Of a stretch of 64,000 bases of DNA, positions 53,932 through 61,975 are shown piece after piece. Location of the stretch: NCBI GenBank assembly GCA_902623075.1, contig CACNSD010000006.1:1-64000 (forward strand), written 5' to 3'. Under the pieces are notes generated by a model. The model was not told where the DNA came from and ran no database searches. It worked only from the letters and a program-made list of their open reading frames with translations. The stretch is from an uncultured Pelagibacteraceae bacterium. GTDB lineage: Bacteria > Pseudomonadota > Alphaproteobacteria > Pelagibacterales > Pelagibacteraceae. Both the position numbers and the translations under genes were made by a program. Position 1 is the stretch's first letter, and each line of letters starts with the position of its first letter.

Positions 53932-54693
53932 TTATCTTCTTTGACCGAACAATCTTAACAACATTATAAATAGATTGATAAAATCTAGATATAAAGTTAA
54001 AGCGCCCATTACAGCTTTTTTGCCCATTAACTCACCTGAGTCTGAAGCAACATACATATTTTTAATTTTCTGAGTATCATAAGCTGTTAAACCAACAAAT
54101 ATTAAAACACCTAAAATTGAAATCACAAAATACATCATAGAAGATTTCATAAAGATATTAACAATTGAAGCTATAATTATTCCAATTAGACCCATCATTA
54201 AAAAGGATCCAAATTTTGTAAGATCTCTTTTAGTTGTGTATCCATAAATACTCATCGCTCCAAATGTTGCAGATGTAATAAAGAAAACTCTCGTTACACT
54301 CATTCCAGTGTAAACTAATAATATTGAAGATAATGATAGACCCATCAAAGCTGCAAAAACCCAAAATGTAGTTTGAGCTTTTGATGCACTCATCTTGTTA
54401 ATTCCAAAACTCATATAAAAAACGATACCTAGAGGTGCTAGCATTACAAGCCACTTAAGACCTGATAAATATATTGCATTACCCATCTGTGTTAGACCCA
54501 CAATTGATCCTGCATCATTAGTAACAACTGACATTTTAAATGTTATTAGTGCTACTATTCCAGTTAGCAATACACCTGTTGCCATGTAGTTATAAACTTT
54601 TAGCATGTAGGCTCTTAAGCCCTCATCCATTACAGCAACTGATTGTTGCGCTGCTTTTGCTCTATTTAGTATTCCGTTTTTATTATTTTCCAT
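53932..54693 (-). CDS. Bax inhibitor-1/YccA family membrane protein
   Basis: 253 residues, seven helices of the TMBIM/BI-1 family, with FVGLTAYDTQKIKNMYV near 205 containing the conserved acidic residue and a C-terminal DFINLFIMLLRLFGQRR. Bacterial members leak protons or calcium, and YccA modulates FtsH. The N-terminal ~25 residues are cytoplasmic. Monocistronic and divergent from the aldo/keto reductase gene by 79 bp. Confidence 0.92.
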   Translation of the reverse strand: MENNKNGILNRAKAAQQSVAVMDEGLRAYMLKVYNYMATGVLLTGIVALITFKMSVVTNDAGSIVGLTQMGNAIYLSGLKWLVMLAPLGIVFYMSFGINKMSASKAQTTFWVFAALMGLSLSSILLVYTGMSVTRVFFITSATFGAMSIYGYTTKRDLTKFGSFLMMGLIGIIIASIVNIFMKSSMMYFVISILGVLIFVGLTAYDTQKIKNMYVASDSGELMGKKAVMGALTLYLDFINLFIMLLRLFGQRR

Positions 54694-54772
54694 GATGATT
54701 TATATATATATTCTTTTACTAATTATTCAAGATACCTTAAAAGATTAACAAAATTTTAACTTAATATTTCTA

Positions 54773-55807
54773 ATGAATTATAAAAATTTAGGTAATACCG
54801 ATATTAAAGTGAGTACAATTTGTCTCGGAACTATGACGTGGGGTGAGCAAAATACTGAGCTAGAGGCATTTGAACAAATGGATTTTGCTTTAAATCAAGG
54901 TGTAAATTTTTGGGATACTGCCGAATTGTATGCAGTACCTCCTAGAAAAGAAACATATGGTGATACAGAAGAAATAATTGGGAACTGGTTTGAAAAAACT
55001 AAGAAAAGAGATAAGGTCATTCTTGCAACAAAGGTTGCTGGTCCAGCAAGAGACTATTTAAGAAGCGGAGAAAATAGTTTTACAGGTTCAAATTTAGAAT
55101 CTGCATTAAATGACAGCCTTAAAAGACTCAAAACTGATTACATAGACTTATATCAACTCCATTGGCCAGAAAGAAATGTAAATAATTTTGGAAGACTAGG
55201 TTATGTTCATAAAGAAAATAAATGGAATAAATTTGAAGATGTTCTTAATGAATTAAATAAATATATTGATCAGGGAAAAATAAGATATGTTGGATTATCA
55301 AATGAAACTCCATGGGGAGTTTTAAATTATCTTCAATTATCTAAAAATAAAAAATTACCAAGAATGATGTCAATTCAAAATCCCTACAGCTTATTAAACA
55401 GATCTTATGAAGTTGGCTTAGCAGAAGTTTCTATTAGAGAAAATATAGGCTGTTTAGCATATTCACCGCTCGCAAGTGGATATTTAAGTGGAAAATATAG
55501 AAACAAAAACTTTCCAAAAGGATCAAGAATGGAGAGAGATTATGATTTTTGGACACGGTATAGAAAGCCAAATACTGAAGACGCTGTTGAGCATTATTAT
55601 AAAATAAGTAAAAAATATGATTTAGATATGAGTCAAATGTCTATAAAATTTTGTGAAATCCAAGACTTTATGACAAGTGTAATAATTGGAGCAACTACAA
55701 TGGAGCAGTTGAAAACAAATATAGAAAGTGTAAATGTAAATCTATCAGATGATGTCATTAAAGAAATTAACCATGTTCAAAAAATTTACCCAAATCCATG
55801 TCCTTAA
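54773..55807 (+). CDS. aldo/keto reductase (Tas-like)
   Basis: 344 residues. Catalytic tetrad members are visible: Asp in FWDTAELY, Tyr in AELYAVPP, Lys in LATKVAG, His in LYQLHWPERN. The signature MNYKNLGNTDIKVSTICLGTMTWGEQN and PPRKETYGDTEEIIG follows Tas. It reduces carbonyls with NADPH; the natural substrate is not known. It overlaps the IalB gene by 10 nt. Confidence 0.9.
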   Translation: MNYKNLGNTDIKVSTICLGTMTWGEQNTELEAFEQMDFALNQGVNFWDTAELYAVPPRKETYGDTEEIIGNWFEKTKKRDKVILATKVAGPARDYLRSGENSFTGSNLESALNDSLKRLKTDYIDLYQLHWPERNVNNFGRLGYVHKENKWNKFEDVLNELNKYIDQGKIRYVGLSNETPWGVLNYLQLSKNKKLPRMMSIQNPYSLLNRSYEVGLAEVSIRENIGCLAYSPLASGYLSGKYRNKNFPKGSRMERDYDFWTRYRKPNTEDAVEHYYKISKKYDLDMSQMSIKFCEIQDFMTSVIIGATTMEQLKTNIESVNVNLSDDVIKEINHVQKIYPNPCP

Positions 55808-56310
55808 TTAAAAAAATTATAATATTTTTAGGAATATTTTTTATAGTTGGTATCAGCCAAATTTCTGCTCAAGAAATAAAAAAAATTGGTAAATATAAAG
55901 ATTGGGAAGCAATGGTTGTTTCTGATACTGATGGTAAAGTATGCTTTGCTCAGTCATTACCAATTTTACAAGCTCCAAAAACAAATAAAAGAGATGCTAA
56001 ATTATTCGTAGCTTTTAGACCAAACGACAATATAAAAAATGAAGTAAGTGTTACACCAGGTTATGAATTTAATAAAAATAATTCTGTAACAGCTGCCTCA
56101 GGAAAAAATAAATTTAAATTTGATATTAAAGAACAAGGTTTTGCATGGATTGCTGACAATAAAATAGAACTAAAAATGATCAAGCAAATGAGAAAAGGAT
56201 CTAGAATTATGATTACTGGGTACAACCAACAAGGTTCTCAAACTATTGATCATTACTCACTACTAGGATTTACTAAAGCTTATAATGCTTCGAAAAAAGC
56301 TTGTAGTTAA
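55798..56310 (+). CDS. invasion-associated locus B (IalB) family protein
   Basis: 170 residues: signal peptide (MSLIKKIIIFLGIFFIVGISQISAQ) and a periplasmic IalB domain with GKYKDWEAMVV, KVCFAQSLP near 45, a lysine-rich centre and GFTKAYNASKKAC at the end, so two cysteines could form a disulfide. The family is widespread in alphaproteobacteria; the invasion phenotype of Bartonella does not apply to a free-living cell, and its role is unclear. 4 nt upstream of argG. Confidence 0.88.
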   Translation: MSLIKKIIIFLGIFFIVGISQISAQEIKKIGKYKDWEAMVVSDTDGKVCFAQSLPILQAPKTNKRDAKLFVAFRPNDNIKNEVSVTPGYEFNKNNSVTAASGKNKFKFDIKEQGFAWIADNKIELKMIKQMRKGSRIMITGYNQQGSQTIDHYSLLGFTKAYNASKKACS

Positions 56311-56314
56311 TTTA

Positions 56315-57499
56315 ATGAAATCAAAAAAGAAAATTGTTCTAGCTTACTCTGGAGGTCTAGACACTTCTATAATTTTAAAATGGCTTCAAGAGAATTATGA
56401 TGCTGATGTAATTTGTTACACAGCAGATGTTGGACAAGAAATTAATAGAAGAAAAATTATAACTAACGCAAAAAAATTTGGTGTCAAAAATATAATAATA
56501 AAGGATTTAAAAGATATTTTTGTTAAAGACTATGTTTATCCTATGATTAGAGGGCACGCGATTTACGAGGGTGTTTACTTATTAGGTACATCGATTGCAA
56601 GACCACTTATCGCAAAAGACCAAATTAGAGTTGCTAAAAAATTCAATGCCTATGCTGTTTCGCATGGTGCAACCGGTAAAGGTAACGATCAAGTTAGATT
56701 TGAATTAGGATATCATTATTTTGGACCTAAAATTAAAATTATAGCTCCATGGCGAATTTGGAAATTAAAATCTAGAACAGATTTAATTAATTATGCCAAA
56801 AAGCATGGTATCACTATACCTAAGGATAAAAAAGGTGCCCCACCATTTTCTGTCGATGATAATTTGTTTCATACATCGACTGAAGGAAAAATTTTAGAAA
56901 ATCCAAAGAATTCTGCACCAGAATTTATTTTTCAAAGAACCATATCTCCAGAAAAAGCACCAAATAAACCTTCATTTGTTACTATCAATTTTAAAAATGG
57001 TGATCCTTTTGGAATTAACGGAAAAAAGATTTCACCAGCTAAGTTATTAACAAAGCTAAATGATCTTGCAGGCAAAAATGGAATTGGAAGAGTTGACTTA
57101 GTAGAAAATAGATTTCTAGGTATAAAATCTAGAGGAGTGTATGAAACACCAGGTGGAACTCTGTTAATCAATGCACATAGAGCAATCGAGTCAGTTACTT
57201 TAGATAAAGAAACTATGCATAAAAAAGATCGGATAATGTCTAGATATGCTGAGCTAATTTATAATGGTTATTGGTATTCAAAAGAAAGATTTAAACTTCA
57301 AAAAATTGTTGATTTAAAAAGAGGTAAAATTAACGGTGCAGTTAAGCTTAAATTATATAAAGGGAATATTACAATTCAATCAAGGGTTACTAATAGCAGT
57401 GCCTATTCAATGAAGAAAGTTTCATTCGAAGAAAACAAGTCATTTAATAAATCTAATGTAGAAAGATTTATCAATTTTCATAAAAAAAAGCTTCGATAA
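56315..57499 (+). CDS. argG: argininosuccinate synthase ArgG
   Basis: 394 residues. It ligates citrulline and aspartate using ATP in arginine synthesis. The P-loop-type AYSGGLDTS motif opens the protein, followed by AVSHGATGKGNDQVRFE near 118 and the citrulline/aspartate binding regions; EAPNKPSFVTI-like SPEKAPNKPSFVTINF near 210. The start is put at MKSKKKIVLAYSGG rather than ten codons earlier, where it would overlap ialB. No arg genes neighbour it. Confidence 0.96.
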   Translation: MKSKKKIVLAYSGGLDTSIILKWLQENYDADVICYTADVGQEINRRKIITNAKKFGVKNIIIKDLKDIFVKDYVYPMIRGHAIYEGVYLLGTSIARPLIAKDQIRVAKKFNAYAVSHGATGKGNDQVRFELGYHYFGPKIKIIAPWRIWKLKSRTDLINYAKKHGITIPKDKKGAPPFSVDDNLFHTSTEGKILENPKNSAPEFIFQRTISPEKAPNKPSFVTINFKNGDPFGINGKKISPAKLLTKLNDLAGKNGIGRVDLVENRFLGIKSRGVYETPGGTLLINAHRAIESVTLDKETMHKKDRIMSRYAELIYNGYWYSKERFKLQKIVDLKRGKINGAVKLKLYKGNITIQSRVTNSSAYSMKKVSFEENKSFNKSNVERFINFHKKKLR

Positions 57500-57559
57500 C
57501 ACTATAGTTTAGGACAAATTAACATTTGTTTTAATTATTAAAAATTATATCTTTAACTT

Positions 57560-58015
57560 ATGGAATCAATAAAGAATTGGATGAGAGATGCAGCAAATAT
57601 TTTATTTGATGATAGTAAAAATGATCTACGTGCACTTCCTAAAACAGTTAGATTACAAATACTTTTGGTTTTAAGTTTTATTTGGACCACTGTCTTTAGT
57701 TTATATGTTTTTTCTTATACAACTTTTGCATTTGGGTGGGCTGGACTTTTTTTAGCTCACATTGGTTTAATATTTGCCGTCTACATGACTTTTAAACAAT
57801 TTCATAGAGCAGAAGCAAAGTCCGCAAGTGTTTTTCGAACGAAAAATTTTGATCCTTTTAAAATAATGGTAATCGTTTTTGTAATAGTATTTATCTTTGT
57901 ATTTTCAAAAGGAATAGAGGTTTTAACAAGTCCAAACCCAAATTCTTATTCAATTCCATATGATGGTCCCTTAAAATCAGCAATTGAAAAATGGCTACCA
58001 TTTAGTAAAGATTAA
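57560..58015 (+). CDS. membrane protein of unknown function
   Basis: 151 residues with three hydrophobic helices (about 30-52, 53-75, 95-117) and a charged N-terminus ESIKNWMRDAANILFDDSKND. The region RALPKTVRLQILLVLSFIWTTVFSLYVF is striking but I recognise no family. The gene is 2 nt upstream of the PsiE-like gene; the pair probably forms an operon. Confidence 0.7.
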   Translation: MESIKNWMRDAANILFDDSKNDLRALPKTVRLQILLVLSFIWTTVFSLYVFSYTTFAFGWAGLFLAHIGLIFAVYMTFKQFHRAEAKSASVFRTKNFDPFKIMVIVFVIVFIFVFSKGIEVLTSPNPNSYSIPYDGPLKSAIEKWLPFSKD

Positions 58016-58017
58016 TA

Positions 58018-58398
58018 ATGGATAATATTACAAAAAACTTACAGTTAGCGTTGATGTGTATTATTTTAGTTAGTACAGTTATCGCTGTTGGGATTGAAAT
58101 AAAAAATATGTTCACCAACCAATCTGTAACTCTAGCTGATTTACTTTTGATGTTTCTTTACTTAGAAGTTTTAGCTATGGTAAGAGTTTTTTGGAATCAA
58201 CAGTCTATTAGTATTACACTTCCATTACTTATTGCAATTACAGCTCTTGCTCGGTTTATTATCCTGCAAGGTAAAGAAATGGACCCTACTGCACTAGTTT
58301 ACGAAGCAGTAGCAATTTTGTTGATTGCTGCAGCGATTGTTGTTTTAAGGTTAAGACACAGTGATAAATTGGGCCTGAAGAAAAAAAAATCGAAATAA
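58018..58398 (+). CDS. PsiE-like membrane protein
   Basis: 126 residues with four helices: the order of TLADLLLMFLYLEVLAMVRVFW, LPLLIAITALARFIILQGKEMDP and AVAILLIAAAIVVLRLRH is that of the phosphate-starvation-inducible PsiE domain. Function in E. coli is unknown; a phosphate link here is not shown. It ends in a lysine-rich tail KKKKSK and precedes the photolyase-like gene by 9 nt. Confidence 0.78.
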   Translation: MDNITKNLQLALMCIILVSTVIAVGIEIKNMFTNQSVTLADLLLMFLYLEVLAMVRVFWNQQSISITLPLLIAITALARFIILQGKEMDPTALVYEAVAILLIAAAIVVLRLRHSDKLGLKKKKSK

Positions 58399-58407
58399 TT
58401 AAAAATA

Positions 58408-59544
58408 ATGTTTGAAGCTTCAAGGGCTAAGGCCTTAAATCAACTAGATAATTTTATTGAAAATAATCTTGCAGAATATTCTAGGTTAAGAAATTTTGAT
58501 TTTGGACCTGAAAAAAGATCAAATGTATCTTGTTTATCCCCATATATAACTCATGGAATTATTAATGAGAAAGAAGTAATTCAAAAATCACTTAATAAAT
58601 TTTCATTCTCAAAAAATGAAAAATTTATCCAAGAAGTTCTTTGGCGAACTTATTGGAAAGGTTGGTTAGAACTTAGACCTAATGTTTGGACAGATTACCT
58701 TTCTGAACTAAATCAAATAAAAAATGAGCTTCAAAATAATGAAGATTATCTCTCTGCAATTGATGGAAAAACAAACATAGATTGCTTTAATGAATGGGTA
58801 AAAGAGCTTAAAGATAACAATTATTTACATAATCACACAAGAATGTGGTTTGCTAGTATTTGGATTTTTACTTTGGAATTACCTTGGCAGTTGGGGGCAG
58901 AATTTTTTATGCAACATCTTTACGATGGAGACGCGGCATCAAATACTCTTGGTTGGCGATGGGTTGCGGGCGTTCAAACACAAGGAAAACATTACCTTGC
59001 AAGTGAATGGAACATTAAAAAATTCACCAATAATAGATTTCAAAATATAAAGTTAAATGAAAATGCTCCTCCAAAGGTATCTGAAAAATCTTACCAAATA
59101 ATTAAACAAGATTTTAAAAACCCACCAAATATTGAGAACAAAAATCTTTTAATTTTTGAAAATAATCTGTCGTTTGAAATCACTGATTTTAAAGACAACA
59201 ACTTAAAAAAAATTTACTTAGTTTCTAATAGTAATGAAAATAGATCGATAAAACTTAGCGAAAAGTTAGTAAAATTTAAGTCTTTGTTAATTAATGATCA
59301 AGAACAAAGATTAAAGGATCGATCTATTGATTGTCAGATAATTGATATAAGTGAAATAATAAATATTGAAAATTGTTTTGGTTTATATCCAACAGTCGGT
59401 GAAAATTTAGATTTTATAAATTCAAATAATTTAAAAATAAGTTTTTTATATAGAAATCTTGATCAATTAGCCTGGCAATACTGCAACAAAGGATTTTTCA
59501 ATTTTAAAAATTATATTCCCAAAATTGTTTCAACTTTTAACTAA
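58408..59544 (+). CDS. photolyase/cryptochrome-like protein, FAD domain N-terminal, alpha/beta-like domain C-terminal
   Basis: 378 residues. Residues 1-215 match the FAD-binding helical domain of photolyases: EASRAKALNQLDNFIEN, VSCLSPYITHGIIN, FIQEVLWRTYWKGWLE, LHNHTRMWFASIWIFTLELPW, LYDGDAASNTLGWRWVAGVQTQGKHYLASEWN. The canonical N-terminal antenna domain is absent. Instead, residues ~245-378 begin NLLIFENNLSF and show short beta strands alternating with helices, which recalls an alpha/beta (antenna-like) domain placed at the C-terminus. FAD binding is likely; DNA repair or light sensing is inference. It converges with a small membrane protein gene (4-nt overlap). Confidence 0.82.
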   Translation: MFEASRAKALNQLDNFIENNLAEYSRLRNFDFGPEKRSNVSCLSPYITHGIINEKEVIQKSLNKFSFSKNEKFIQEVLWRTYWKGWLELRPNVWTDYLSELNQIKNELQNNEDYLSAIDGKTNIDCFNEWVKELKDNNYLHNHTRMWFASIWIFTLELPWQLGAEFFMQHLYDGDAASNTLGWRWVAGVQTQGKHYLASEWNIKKFTNNRFQNIKLNENAPPKVSEKSYQIIKQDFKNPPNIENKNLLIFENNLSFEITDFKDNNLKKIYLVSNSNENRSIKLSEKLVKFKSLLINDQEQRLKDRSIDCQIIDISEIINIENCFGLYPTVGENLDFINSNNLKISFLYRNLDQLAWQYCNKGFFNFKNYIPKIVSTFN

Positions 59545-59762
59545 AACCAACGGACCATACCTATAATTCCAGCGGTTGCATAAAAAAATTGTAAAAATAA
59601 AATTCCTTTATGGCCACCTCTGTAAGCCCAAATACCAATTAATATTGCAGATAAAAGTAATAAACAAAAACCAAAAAATTCTATGCCAATATTTAAAGCT
59701 ACAAACAAAGAATATAATATTGCAGTTATAACCCCTGCCCATTCAAAGATTTTATTATTCAT
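59541..59762 (-). CDS. 73-residue membrane protein
   Basis: Three short hydrophobic segments (about 8-24, 28-47, 55-70) with the pattern GIWAYRGGHKGILFLQFFYATAGIIGMVRW. No function is recognised. The WAGVITAILYSLFVALNIG start is reminiscent of small PnuC-like or SdpI-like proteins but too short for either. It overlaps the glutamine amidotransferase gene by 4 nt, so the two are co-translated. Confidence 0.65.
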   Translation of the reverse strand: MNNKIFEWAGVITAILYSLFVALNIGIEFFGFCLLLLSAILIGIWAYRGGHKGILFLQFFYATAGIIGMVRWF

Positions 59763-60490
59763 AAAAGTTTTTTAAAATTATTGTATAGAATTGTAGAATA
59801 GTTATTCATATCTTTCATGTTATCATTTGCTGATTTATCAAACTTTTCTAATGCATCATTTCCAAGCTGATCCTCTAAAGCTTTTTTATACTCTGGAACA
59901 CATCCCCATTCATTGACGGTAGTATCTTTAATTTCTATATGAAATTGAATTCCATAAGCATGGTTTTGATATTTAAAGATTTGATATTTAGTGATTGGCG
60001 AAGAAGCTAACAAAGTTACATCTTTATTATTTTCAATACCTTGAACCTCATAAGAGTGCCATTGTAAACTTTTTATAGTATTAGGAAATTTTGAAAATAA
60101 ATTATCTTCCTGTTTATCTTTTAGAAAATTAATATCCATAATTCCAATTTCTGCTGGATTTGATTTTACCACTTTACCACCTACTACTTCTCCTAAAAGT
60201 TGACAACCTAAACAAAAACCTAAATAAGGTTTTTTTAAATCCACAACAAACTCTTTAATTTTTTTCTTTTCTTCAATTAACCATGGATATTGCTTTTCCA
60301 TATATGTATCCATCGGACCGCCCATGCAAAACATTCCATCAAATTTACTTAAATCCTCTGGTATTTTTTCATCTTCATCTAACTCGATAGTAGTTAAGTT
60401 AAATCCATCATCTAACATTAAATCTTTAATGTACCCTGGGTCTTCGATTTTAATATGCTGTAATACTATTATGTTCACTAATTTAACCAT
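59759..60490 (-). CDS. class I glutamine amidotransferase-like protein
   Basis: 243 residues. The GATase1 fold is clear: GGPMDTYMEKQYPWL (oxyanion-region), nucleophile Cys93 in LGFCLGCQLLGEVVGG, and the His-Glu pair in YGIQFHIEI near 180. No synthetase domain is fused. Related stand-alone proteins include gamma-glutamyl-hydrolase-like PuuD and GMP-synthase-like domains; the substrate is unknown. Followed by the 73-residue membrane protein. Confidence 0.85.
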   Translation of the reverse strand: MVKLVNIIVLQHIKIEDPGYIKDLMLDDGFNLTTIELDEDEKIPEDLSKFDGMFCMGGPMDTYMEKQYPWLIEEKKKIKEFVVDLKKPYLGFCLGCQLLGEVVGGKVVKSNPAEIGIMDINFLKDKQEDNLFSKFPNTIKSLQWHSYEVQGIENNKDVTLLASSPITKYQIFKYQNHAYGIQFHIEIKDTTVNEWGCVPEYKKALEDQLGNDALEKFDKSANDNMKDMNNYSTILYNNFKKLL

Positions 60491-60538
60491 AGATCAAAAC
60501 TCATTACTGAACAAATTAAATAAATTTATCTAGCTAAT

Positions 60539-61276
60539 TTAATTAGTGAATGTTTTAAATATACTTACCGAAATAAAGTAAATATTTGATACAACCCATA
60601 AGAATATTAGAAAAATTTCATAAACAGGGTTTATATCTAAATCCTTTGTTATAATTAATAAAACTGACATCATAAACCAAACAATTGTGAAAAAAATTGA
60701 TAAATATTTAAGTTTCTTTACTCTTAAAGGATGAATACATTTTAAAGGGGAAAATTTAAGTAATATTAATAAAATTAAAAATAATAAATTAAAATTTTGG
60801 CTTGTTTCAAAAATGTAAAAATATAGAACAATTACATTCCAAATTGCAGGGAAACCATTGTAGTAATTATCATTTGTTAAAATATTCAAATTTACGTAAG
60901 AATAAATAGATATAAAAATCAAGATTACAGGAATTAATATAATAAACTGATCTGGTACATAGTTAAACCAGTAAATCATTATAGAGGGTATTATAACATA
61001 ATTAAAAAAATCAATTATGCTATCTAACATTTTACCATCAATATTAGGTAAATTTTTATTTACATTAAATTTTCTTGCTAATGTTCCATCAATACTATCA
61101 ATTAAAAATGCAAGTCCGAGCCAAAGAAAAGCATCTTTTTGATTATTATTCAAAACAGAAATTAAAGCAAAAAAACCTGCTACAATTCCAAAACCAGTTA
61201 ATAAATGAACAAGAGTACCCAAAAATCTTTCTTGTTTAAATGAAATGGATATTTTAAAATTTTTTTCTTTACTCAT
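60539..61276 (-). CDS. phosphatidylcholine synthase-like CDP-alcohol phosphatidyltransferase
   Basis: 245 residues with about eight helices. The CDP-alcohol transferase signature reads FLIDSIDGTLARKF and DGKMLDSIIDFFNYV: two Asp of the first motif and two of the second, with spacing kept. The N-terminus LVHLLTGFGIVAGFFAL and the segment IIPSIMIYWFNYVP resemble bacterial phosphatidylcholine synthase (Pcs), which makes phosphatidylcholine from CDP-diacylglycerol and choline. Another headgroup is possible. 10 nt after the upstream Cys-rich secreted protein gene. Confidence 0.78.
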   Translation of the reverse strand: MSKEKNFKISISFKQERFLGTLVHLLTGFGIVAGFFALISVLNNNQKDAFLWLGLAFLIDSIDGTLARKFNVNKNLPNIDGKMLDSIIDFFNYVIIPSIMIYWFNYVPDQFIILIPVILIFISIYSYVNLNILTNDNYYNGFPAIWNVIVLYFYIFETSQNFNLLFLILLILLKFSPLKCIHPLRVKKLKYLSIFFTIVWFMMSVLLIITKDLDINPVYEIFLIFLWVVSNIYFISVSIFKTFTN

Positions 61277-61285
61277 TTGTTTTAA

Positions 61286-61975
61286 CTACCTGGCTAGCTT
61301 AATAAAAATATCACCCATCCCAGTTTTTAAATTTTCTAAAGGGGTATTATTTCGAAATTCACAAAATCTTCCTGTTACTTGATGGCTATTAACAAAGTCT
61401 ATATCATTTTTTTTACAACTTCTTCCTTCGTGTAATAAGCCTATTACTAGTTTATCATTAAGACTATAAACTTGGTCATCGTTGATTTTTTCACCATTAC
61501 AAAAATAATTCTTATTAACTCTATTTGGAAAGTCTTTTTTATTGCAAGGATTTCTTATTGTGAAAACATAAAATTCTTTTAAACCATCCAAAAATTTATG
61601 TTTCATTTTTTCAACTTCTGAATATTTCATAATATCACATGAACAAGGAATACAGCACTTATAATAATCACCACAAATTTTTTCTCCAGTTTTACTTTCA
61701 TTTGTATATATGAAATCTGGTTGAGCATTAGGATCAATTAACGATCCGGAGACTGCACAATATAATTTATTAAATTCTTTGAAATCTTTATAAGTTATTT
61801 CTTTATCGATTATATATTTAAAAAACATCGGTCCCCCTGCATTTCTATTTTGATCGGGAAATATTCTAGACCAATCAGCTATTAACTCTTTATGATAATT
61901 TTTTTCCTCTGATATTGAATCAAATTGAATTAACACAAAAAAAATTACTAAAAGTTTTAATAAATTTTTTTTCAT
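61286..61975 (-). CDS. secreted cysteine-rich protein of unknown function
   Basis: 229 residues with a signal peptide (MKKNLLKLLVIFFVLIQFDSISE). The mature part has ten cysteines, clustered as YKCCIPCSCD near 110 and spread as NPC, YFC, RSC, RFC later, suggesting several disulfides or metal binding. No family recognised. Its ATG overlaps the stop of the FG-GAP protein gene by 4 nt, so the two secreted proteins are made together. Confidence 0.7.
   Translation of the reverse strand: MKKNLLKLLVIFFVLIQFDSISEEKNYHKELIADWSRIFPDQNRNAGGPMFFKYIIDKEITYKDFKEFNKLYCAVSGSLIDPNAQPDFIYTNESKTGEKICGDYYKCCIPCSCDIMKYSEVEKMKHKFLDGLKEFYVFTIRNPCNKKDFPNRVNKNYFCNGEKINDDQVYSLNDKLVIGLLHEGRSCKKNDIDFVNSHQVTGRFCEFRNNTPLENLKTGMGDIFIKLAR

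Noticed and set aside
56285-56314. Upstream start of argG at 56285
   Set aside because: It lies inside ialB and adds ten non-conserved residues; the ATG at 56315 places the AYSGGLDTS motif at the usual distance.
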